A DNA stretch of 5,302 bases, taken from assembly GCA_030693565.1 (NCBI GenBank), contig JAUYAJ010000354.1, forward strand, positions 1 to 5,302, in the 5' to 3' direction. The position numbers and the translations under genes were made by a program. The DNA is from Rubrivivax sp. (GTDB lineage Bacteria; Pseudomonadota; Gammaproteobacteria; Burkholderiales; Burkholderiaceae_C). Under the pieces are notes generated by a model. The model worked only from the letters and a program-made list of their open reading frames with translations. It was not told the origin of the DNA and made no database searches. Below, one piece after another: positions 1 through 5,302 of the stretch (the first letter of the stretch is position 1; each line of letters starts with the position of its first letter).

Positions 1-242
1 ACGAACCCACGTCGGCGCTCGACCCGATCGCCACCGGCTCGATCGAAGAGCTGATCGGCGAGATCAAGCAGAAGGTCACGGTGCTGATCGTCACCCACAA
101 CATGCAGCAGGCGGCGCGGGTCTCCGACCACGTGGCCTACATGTACCTGGGCGAGCTGATCGAGTTCGGCGCCACTCGCGACATCTTCATGAAACCCAAG
201 CGCAAAGAGACCGAGGACTACATTACGGGTCGTTTCGGCTGA
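1..242 (+). CDS. pstB: PstB, phosphate ABC transporter ATP-binding protein (C-terminal part)
   Basis: This is the C-terminal 79 residues of the ATPase that powers high-affinity phosphate import with the PstA/PstC channel and the PstS binding protein, on the cytoplasmic face of the membrane. The first complete codon is the Walker B glutamate. It is followed by the D-loop (EPTSALDP), then the H-loop histidine in VTHNMQQAARVSD (codon at 96-98). The tail GELIEFGATRDIF...ETEDYITGRFG is the typical PstB ending, which separates it from other ABC ATPases. Walker A and the signature motif lie upstream of the window. The TGA at 240-242 shares its last base with the phoU Shine-Dalgarno, so the two genes are probably cotranscribed and translationally linked. 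In the Pho system PstB is also thought to report transporter state to PhoU/PhoR. The gene is cut only by the window edge; nothing suggests it is broken. Confidence 0.96.
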   Translation, partial: EPTSALDPIATGSIEELIGEIKQKVTVLIVTHNMQQAARVSDHVAYMYLGELIEFGATRDIFMKPKRKETEDYITGRFG

Positions 243-247
243 AGGAG
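242..247 (+). promoter_or_regulatory. Shine-Dalgarno of phoU overlapping the pstB stop
   Basis: AAGGAG lies five bases before the phoU ATG at 253 and shares base 242 with the pstB TGA. It is the strongest ribosome-binding site in the plus-strand operon and fixes the phoU start. Ribosomes finishing pstB would stop directly on it, which suggests coupled translation; that last point is inference. Confidence 0.75.
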
Positions 248-252
248 AACCC

Positions 253-960
253 ATGAGCGACAAACATCTTTCGACCCAGTTCGACGCCGAGTTGAGCGGC
301 ATCTCCGGCCGCGTGCTCGAGATGGGCGGTCTGGTCGAGTCCCAGGTCGTGCAGGCGATGTTCGCGCTCGCCCATTTCAACGGCGAGACGGCCAGCCAGG
401 TGCTGCAGATCGAAGAGCGCGTCAACACCATGGAGGTCGAGATCGACGCCGACCTGTCGGCGATCATCGCGCGCCGCCAGCCCACGGCGCGCGATCTGCG
501 GCTGCTGATCGCGGTCAGCAAGTCGATCGCCAACCTCGAGCGTGTCGGCGACGAAGCGGCGCGCATCGCCCGCACCGTGCAGCGCCTGATCAACACCGGC
601 GTGTCGAGCCGACTGCGTCTGCCGGTGGCCGATCTGGCCTTCGAGGCCGAGCTGGCGATTGCGCAGCTGCGCAAGGCACTCGACGCCTTCGCCCGCCTCG
701 ACACGGTGCGCGCGCTCGAAGTGCTCAAGCAGGACGATCAGATCGACCAGGAGTTCGATGGCTTGCTGCGCAAGCTCATCACCTACATGATGGAAGACCC
801 GCGCACGATCTCGTCGAGCATCGACCTGATCTTCGTCGCCAAGGCCATCGAGCGCATCGGCGACCACGCCAAGAACCTCGCCGAGGCCATCATCTACGTC
901 GTCAAGGGCAAGGATGTCCGCCATCACCCCTTGGAGGCGGTCGAAGACGTCATCCGTTGA
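253..960 (+). CDS. phoU: PhoU, phosphate signalling modulator
   Basis: PhoU is a cytoplasmic negative modulator of the Pho response. In the family it bridges the PstSCAB transporter and the PAS region of PhoR, keeping PhoR from activating PhoB when phosphate is plentiful. The 235-residue length is normal for the family. The protein shows the expected two tandem three-helix repeats, each with the metal-binding signature: LERVGDEA around residues 95-102 (E96, D100) and IERIGDHAKN around 199-208 (E200, D204, N208). The first repeat is the more divergent copy and has no Asn in the position matching N208. The N-terminus (STQFDAELSGI) is typical of PhoU, and the start is supported by a strong AAGGAG. 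The gene lies 10 bases after pstB and 10 bases before phoB, inside the pst-pho operon. There is no signal peptide or membrane segment. Confidence 0.97.
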   Translation: MSDKHLSTQFDAELSGISGRVLEMGGLVESQVVQAMFALAHFNGETASQVLQIEERVNTMEVEIDADLSAIIARRQPTARDLRLLIAVSKSIANLERVGDEAARIARTVQRLINTGVSSRLRLPVADLAFEAELAIAQLRKALDAFARLDTVRALEVLKQDDQIDQEFDGLLRKLITYMMEDPRTISSSIDLIFVAKAIERIGDHAKNLAEAIIYVVKGKDVRHHPLEAVEDVIR

Positions 961-970
961 GCGCCGCTGC

Positions 971-1671
971 ATGATGGCCCGCTTGCTGGTGGTCGAGGAC
1001 GAAGCGGCGATTGCCGAGTTGATGGCGATCAACCTTCGCCATGCCGGCTTCGACGTCACGATCGCCGGCGACGCCGATCAGGCGCAGGCGGCGATCGACA
1101 GCGTGCTGCCTGATCTGGTGCTGCTCGACTGGATGCTGCCCGGCCAGTCTGGCCTGACGCTGGCCAAGCGCTGGCGCGCCCAGGCCCGCACGCGCGATCT
1201 GCCGCTGATCATGCTGACCGCGCGCGCTGCCGAAGAAGACAAGATCAGCGGTCTGGACGCTGGCGCCGACGACTACCTGGCCAAGCCTTTCTCCATCAAG
1301 GAGTTGCTGGCGCGCATCCGCGCCGTGCTGCGGCGCAAGGCGCCCGAGGCGCTGGACAGCGCCGTCGAGGTCGGCGGCCTGCGCCTGGATCCTGCCACCC
1401 ACCGGGTCAGTCGCAACCGGGACGACGGCGTTCAGGAGGTCAAGATCGGCCCCACCGAGTTTCGCCTGCTGCACTTCATGATGACCCACCCCGAGCGCGT
1501 GCACAGCCGCGCCCAGTTGCTCGACCGTGTCTGGGGCGACCATGTGTTCATCGAGGAGCGCACGGTCGACGTCCACGTCAAGCGCTTGCGCGAGGCCTTG
1601 ACGCCGGTGCAGTGTGCCGGGCTGATCGAAACCGTCCGCGGTGCCGGCTACCGGCTGGCGGCGCCGCGGCC

Positions 1672-1675
<4 letters not shown>
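971..1675 (+). CDS. phoB: PhoB, phosphate regulon response regulator (OmpR/PhoB family)
   Basis: PhoB is the DNA-binding response regulator that, once phosphorylated by PhoR, activates phosphate-starvation genes at Pho boxes. From the ATG at 971 it has 234 residues, the usual length. The N-terminal receiver domain (about 1-122) has the acidic pair E9/D10, the phospho-acceptor D53 in LLDWMLPG, T83 and K105 in AKPF. The C-terminal winged-helix domain (about 133-231) carries GPTEFRLLHF, the recognition-helix region RTVDVHVKRLREAL (197-210) and the wing VRGAGYRL. There are tandem ATGs at 971 and 974, and either could be the start. An in-frame ATG at 914 would add 19 residues read out of frame from the phoU end, which do not look like receiver sequence, so I reject it. 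No good Shine-Dalgarno precedes 971, so initiation may depend on ribosomes leaving phoU 10 bases upstream. The stop overlaps the phoR start. Confidence 0.95.
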
Positions 1676-2999
<1,324 letters not shown>

Positions 3000-3015
<16 letters not shown>

Positions 3016-3040
3016 TCGTCAAGGCGCCGGCGTGCGCCGG
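3000..3040. other. Two inverted repeats flanking the convergent phoR / membrane-protein stops
   Basis: GGCCGC-C-GCGGCC at 3000-3012 sits just before the phoR stop (3013-3015). CCGGCG-TG-CGCCGG at 3027-3040 sits just inside the opposite gene's 3' end (stop at 3019-3021). Each gene's transcript would thus carry one GC-rich hairpin shortly after its stop codon, inside the coding sequence of the other gene. Neither has a T-tract, so they are not canonical intrinsic terminators. They could be weak 3'-end stabilising structures, or chance palindromes in GC-rich DNA. Confidence 0.25.
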
Positions 3041-4683
3041 AACACGGCGGTGACTTCGTCGCGGTCGGTCGGGCGCTGGAAGCTGCCGACCAATTCCCAG
3101 CCGACCGGCGCTTGCGGCGTGGCCCGCGTACGCTGCACCTGCAGCCAGAGCTCGCAAGCACCGCTGTCCAGCGCTTGCGGCCGGGCATCGACCCGGTAGC
3201 GGCCAAAGTGCTCCAGTGCAGCCGTCAAGGGCGGCGCCAGGCCGGGTGCGGCAAGGCAGGACGCCGGCGGAACCCGGGTCGCCAGCAGCGCCACCCAAGG
3301 CCTGGGGCTGCGCGCATAGTCCAGCAGCGGCAACCAAAGCGTCATCAGCAGCAGCCAGCACAAGGCCACGCCACCGGCGGGCAACACCATGCTCTTCCAC
3401 ACCGCTTCGCGATGGCGGCCGGTGCGCCAGCGCAGCAACCATAACCACGCCAAGGTCGCAGCTGCCGCCAATGCCAGCTCGACGACCGAGAAGCTGGCGT
3501 CAAAGCCTGGCGCCAGCTTGGCGACGTTGGCCGCCGGCTTGGCCGGCACGCCGGTCAGCACGGCGACGTAGATGACCCAGACGGCGACTGCGCAGAGGCT
3601 GAAGAAAAACATCGAGAACCAGTCGATCGCCGCCGTCGTGCTGCGCCGCAGCGTCGGCAGTCCGAAGGCCGCCAGCACCGCCATGCCGGGCAAGCCCAGC
3701 AGCAAGGCGCGGTCCGAGCCGCCCATGACGACGTTGGACACCAGCGCCACGCCCACCGCCACCAGCGGCACGGCCAGATGGCGGTGCATCAGATGCTGGC
3801 GCCAGCGCCACAGCGTCCACAGCGCCAGCGGCCAGGCCGGCCACATGAACCACAGCCATTGGCGCGCGATGCTCAGCAGGTCGGCGCCGTCCAGGGCCTC
3901 GGCACGCCAGCGCCAGGCGCCCAGCCAGCTCGCCAGCAGCAATGCCACCAGCGTGGCGGCCAGCACCCAGCGCGCGAACACGCGCACGCGGTCGTAGCCT
4001 GAGCGCGCGCAGACGATGCTGCCGCCCAGGCCCATTGCCAGCGCCATGCTGGGCGCGCCGCTGCCGGCCAGCACCACCAGCGCTGCCACCAGCGCCAGCC
4101 GGGGCTGGAGGTCGCGGAACGGCGCCGACGCCAGCGCATAGAGAAACAGGCTGACGCCGAACAACTGGACCAGCTCGGGCGTCGTTTCGTGACCGAGCTG
4201 CAGCAAGCCCAGCGTGGCGATCAGCGCCAGCACGGCGGCGTCGGCGATGGCGCGCGCATAGTCGACCGGCTCGGCTTCGCCGCCGAAGGCAAATGGCACT
4301 GGCTGGGCGGCTTCGGTGCGCGCCAGGTGGAAGGTGGTGTACCAGACCAGCGCCAGCGACAGCGCCAGCAGCAGCGCGAAGGGCAGCCGGGCGGCCACTG
4401 CGCTGTCCAGGGCTGGTGACAGCAAGGTGATGAAGACAGCGCCCAGCCAGTGCGGCAGCAGCGCGGCGTCACCGGCGACCCCGCCCAGCGCCGGCGCCAG
4501 CCAGGACGTGCGGCCTTCGGCCATCGCCACCATCTGACCGAAGGCGACGATGTCGGCGTTGCGCCAGGGGTCGCGGTCGAGCGTGCCCGGCAGCACGTAG
4601 GCCGCGCACAGGATCAGCAGCGCCAGCCGCGGCAGGCGGCGTGCGCCGCGCTGGGTGACGAGGGCAGGGGTGGGGTTGCTCAC
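3019..4683 (-). CDS. Polytopic membrane protein, GT-C glycosyltransferase-like (ArnT/PMT family resemblance)
   Basis: The predicted product has 554 residues and is very rich in Leu, Ala and Trp. It has roughly 12 hydrophobic segments (for example about 18-33, 99-118, 147-162, 170-186, 238-255, 276-293, 303-319, 326-342, 353-377, 398-417 and 432-453), followed by a soluble tail of about 100 residues with two cysteines (476, 510). The first loop reads LPGTLDRDPWRNADIVAFG (31-49). It resembles the loop after the first membrane helix in ArnT/PMT-type lipid-linked sugar transferases, where acidic residues are catalytic. A polar patch, GHETTPE (164-170), follows. By analogy it may move a sugar from a polyprenyl carrier to a lipid or protein at the periplasmic face, but substrate and activity are unknown. 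I chose the GTG at 4683 because it gives a short basic N-terminus before the first helix. The upstream in-frame ATG at 4833 would read backwards through the terminator and the rpmE2 end. No clear Shine-Dalgarno is seen. Confidence 0.72.
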   Translation of the reverse strand: MSNPTPALVTQRGARRLPRLALLILCAAYVLPGTLDRDPWRNADIVAFGQMVAMAEGRTSWLAPALGGVAGDAALLPHWLGAVFITLLSPALDSAVAARLPFALLLALSLALVWYTTFHLARTEAAQPVPFAFGGEAEPVDYARAIADAAVLALIATLGLLQLGHETTPELVQLFGVSLFLYALASAPFRDLQPRLALVAALVVLAGSGAPSMALAMGLGGSIVCARSGYDRVRVFARWVLAATLVALLLASWLGAWRWRAEALDGADLLSIARQWLWFMWPAWPLALWTLWRWRQHLMHRHLAVPLVAVGVALVSNVVMGGSDRALLLGLPGMAVLAAFGLPTLRRSTTAAIDWFSMFFFSLCAVAVWVIYVAVLTGVPAKPAANVAKLAPGFDASFSVVELALAAAATLAWLWLLRWRTGRHREAVWKSMVLPAGGVALCWLLLMTLWLPLLDYARSPRPWVALLATRVPPASCLAAPGLAPPLTAALEHFGRYRVDARPQALDSGACELWLQVQRTRATPQAPVGWELVGSFQRPTDRDEVTAVFRRTPAP

Positions 4684-4715
4684 GCCAGCGATGATGCCCG
4701 AGCCGACCGGCCAGC

Positions 4716-4740
4716 AAAAAAGGCAGCCGAAGCTGCCTTT
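4716..4740 (-). terminator. Intrinsic terminator of rpmE2 with UUCG tetraloop
   Basis: On the minus strand the sequence reads AAAGGCAGC-TTCG-GCTGCCTTT and runs into a six-T tract (4721-4716). The stem is nine perfect pairs, and its core closes with C-UUCG-G, an exceptionally stable RNA tetraloop. It begins 25 bases after the rpmE2 stop and ends about 32 bases before the GTG of the membrane-protein gene. It should end the rho-rpmE2 transcript and limit read-through into that gene. On the plus strand only three Ts follow the stem, so activity there would be weaker. Confidence 0.9.
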
Positions 4741-4765
4741 GTCGCGGTGCAGAACACCTCGTCGC

Positions 4766-5038
4766 TCAGGTCGCCGACGGCTTCTTGAGGCCGACGCGGG
4801 CGAACTTGTTGCGGAACTTCTCGACCCGGCCACCCAGGTTGTCGATGCTCTTTTGTGTGCCCGTGTAGAAAGGGTGGGTCTCGCTGGTGGATTCCAGCTT
4901 CATCAGCGGCAGCTCGCGACCGTCTTCCATCTTGATCATCTCCTTCGTCTGCAAGCACGAGCGGGTGACGAACTTGAAGCCGTTGGACAGGTCGACGAAG
5001 CAGACTTCGCGGTAGTTGGGATGAATGCCTTCTTTCAT
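4766..5038 (-). CDS. rpmE2: 50S ribosomal protein L31 type B
   Basis: L31 is a small protein of the large ribosomal subunit located at the intersubunit bridge region. This 90-residue protein begins MKEGIHPNYREVCFVDLSNG and contains the highly diagnostic SETHPFYTGTQKSIDNLGGRVEKFRNKF (about 52-79). The sequence is of the type B (zinc-independent) form: the CxxC zinc-binding pairs of type A L31 are missing, and only two isolated cysteines (C13, C28) remain. The C-terminus continues about 11 residues past the conserved RNKF motif with a basic ARVGLKKPSAT tail, in keeping with the 85-90-residue length I recall for beta-proteobacterial members. The start is supported by an AGAGG Shine-Dalgarno. The gene lies downstream of rho on the same strand, a common betaproteobacterial arrangement, and ends at a strong terminator. 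Confidence 0.95.
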   Translation of the reverse strand: MKEGIHPNYREVCFVDLSNGFKFVTRSCLQTKEMIKMEDGRELPLMKLESTSETHPFYTGTQKSIDNLGGRVEKFRNKFARVGLKKPSAT

Positions 5039-5043
5039 GGGAG

Positions 5044-5050
5044 CCTCTTT
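5044..5050 (-). promoter_or_regulatory. Shine-Dalgarno of rpmE2
   Basis: AAAGAGG on the minus strand ends five bases before the rpmE2 ATG (5038-5036). The purine-rich core AGAGG is a reasonable match to the anti-Shine-Dalgarno and confirms the start. Confidence 0.6.
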
Positions 5051-5058
5051 GCCTTCAC

Positions 5059-5088
5059 GGCGGTTGTGGGAGCCACACGCCAGCCGCC
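5059..5088 (-). other. Possible hairpin in the rpmE2 leader
   Basis: The spacer between rho and rpmE2 (5039-5147) holds no gene. Within it, an outer stem GGCGG/CCGCC (5059-5063 with 5084-5088) encloses an inner GTGG/CCAC stem (5066-5069 with 5073-5076). It lies just upstream of the Shine-Dalgarno. It could be a leader structure affecting L31 translation, since ribosomal protein leaders are often autoregulated, or a chance fold in GC-rich DNA. No T-tract follows, so it is not an intrinsic terminator. Confidence 0.25.
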
Positions 5089-5127
5089 TGGGCGGGGTGC
5101 ACTTTCCTGGGGGGCGAAAAACCCGAA

Positions 5128-5133
5128 ATTGTA
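5128..5133 (-). promoter_or_regulatory. Candidate -10 element for rpmE2
   Basis: TACAAT on the minus strand matches the sigma-70 -10 consensus at five of six positions. It lies in a locally AT-richer stretch about 90 bases upstream of the rpmE2 start and just after the rho stop. No acceptable -35 is found 15-18 bases upstream (that sequence is GGCGGC-like) and there is no extended -10 TG. A separate rpmE2 promoter is therefore only a weak possibility; cotranscription with rho is the alternative. Confidence 0.2.
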
Positions 5134-5147
5134 TCTGATGCTGCGAC

Positions 5148-5302
5148 TCAGCCGCCGCGCCGCATCATGTCGAAGAAGTCGAGGTTGTTCTTGGTCGCCT
5201 TCATCTTCTCGAGGATGAACTCCATCGCCGCGATCTCGTCCATCGGATAGAGCAGCTTGCGCAGGATCCAGCTCTTTTGCAGGATCTCCGGCTTGAGCAG
5301 CA
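5148..5302 (-). CDS. rho: Transcription termination factor Rho (C-terminal part)
   Basis: This is the last 50 codons plus stop of Rho, the hexameric RNA-dependent ATPase/helicase that ends transcription at unstructured C-rich RNA. The visible residues, including LLKPEILQKSWILRKLLYPM, DEIAAMEFILEKMKATKNN and LDFFDMMRRGG, match the conserved Rho C-terminus, which ends similarly in E. coli (FFEMMKRS). The ATP-binding and RNA-binding regions lie outside the window, upstream on the minus strand. The reading frame is open to the window edge and the stop is TGA at 5150-5148. The gene precedes rpmE2 by 109 bases, and I saw no convincing intrinsic terminator between them, so the two may share a transcript. 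Confidence 0.95.
   Translation of the reverse strand, partial: LLKPEILQKSWILRKLLYPMDEIAAMEFILEKMKATKNNLDFFDMMRRGG

Noticed and set aside
223..1059. Long open frame on the minus strand opposite phoU, and similar ones opposite phoB and phoR.
   Set aside because: These are mirror frames produced by G/C-rich third positions in well-conserved genes. Their translations are low-complexity (rich in Asp, Gln, His and Arg) and match no family.
3778..4640. Many copies of CAGCGCCAG-like words on the plus strand, suggesting a dispersed repeat.
   Set aside because: On the minus strand they read CTGGCGCTG, i.e. Leu-Ala-Leu codons in membrane helices. Codon bias explains them; spacing is irregular and there is no common flanking unit.
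4683..4716. Possible sigma-70 promoter for the membrane-protein gene (TTGCTG with 17-base spacing to TCATCG).
   Set aside because: The -10 match is too poor, and the element would place the transcript start essentially at the start codon.
4684..4833. Start of the membrane protein at the upstream ATG (4833), adding 50 residues.
   Set aside because: The extension would translate through the rpmE2 3' end and the terminator hairpin, and its Ser/Arg-rich sequence does not resemble a family N-terminus.
5105..5130. GGGTTTTTCGCCC-like fold after rho as an intrinsic terminator.
   Set aside because: The stem is only three base pairs and no T-tract follows it.

Overview
The window is ordinary, high-GC chromosomal DNA from a proteobacterium, most likely a betaproteobacterium of the Burkholderiales (Leptothrix/Rubrivivax/Sphaerotilus-like). 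This rests on G/C-rich third codon positions, the phosphate operon order pstB-phoU-phoB-phoR, and a rho-rpmE pair whose L31 is of the type B form. The placement is inferred from family knowledge; no database search was possible.

Positions 1 to 3015, plus strand, hold the distal end of a phosphate-uptake and phosphate-sensing operon. It contains the C-terminal end of PstB (phosphate ABC transporter ATPase), complete PhoU (negative modulator), complete PhoB (response regulator) and complete PhoR (sensor histidine kinase). Spacing is tight throughout: the phoU Shine-Dalgarno touches the pstB stop codon, 10 bases separate phoU from phoB, and phoB and phoR overlap by ATGA. No promoter, terminator or Pho box is evident between these genes. 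Transporter, modulator, kinase and regulator therefore look like one transcription unit in which PstB/PhoU relay transporter status to PhoR, and PhoR sets PhoB phosphorylation.

Positions 3019 to 5302, minus strand, run toward the Pho operon. Transcription enters with the last 50 codons of rho (termination factor), then a 109-base spacer, then rpmE2 (ribosomal protein L31 type B). A clear intrinsic terminator with a UUCG tetraloop follows. After it comes a 554-residue polytopic membrane protein that resembles GT-C (ArnT/PMT-like, GT39/GT83) glycosyltransferases, whose substrate cannot be told. Its stop codon lies three bases from the phoR stop, so the two units converge almost without a spacer.

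No mobile element, CRISPR array, RNA gene or clearly novel system is visible. The least understood item is the GT-C-like membrane protein. The other points of interest are small-scale: the compact convergent junction with flanking inverted repeats, the phoB start, and the rpmE2 leader.
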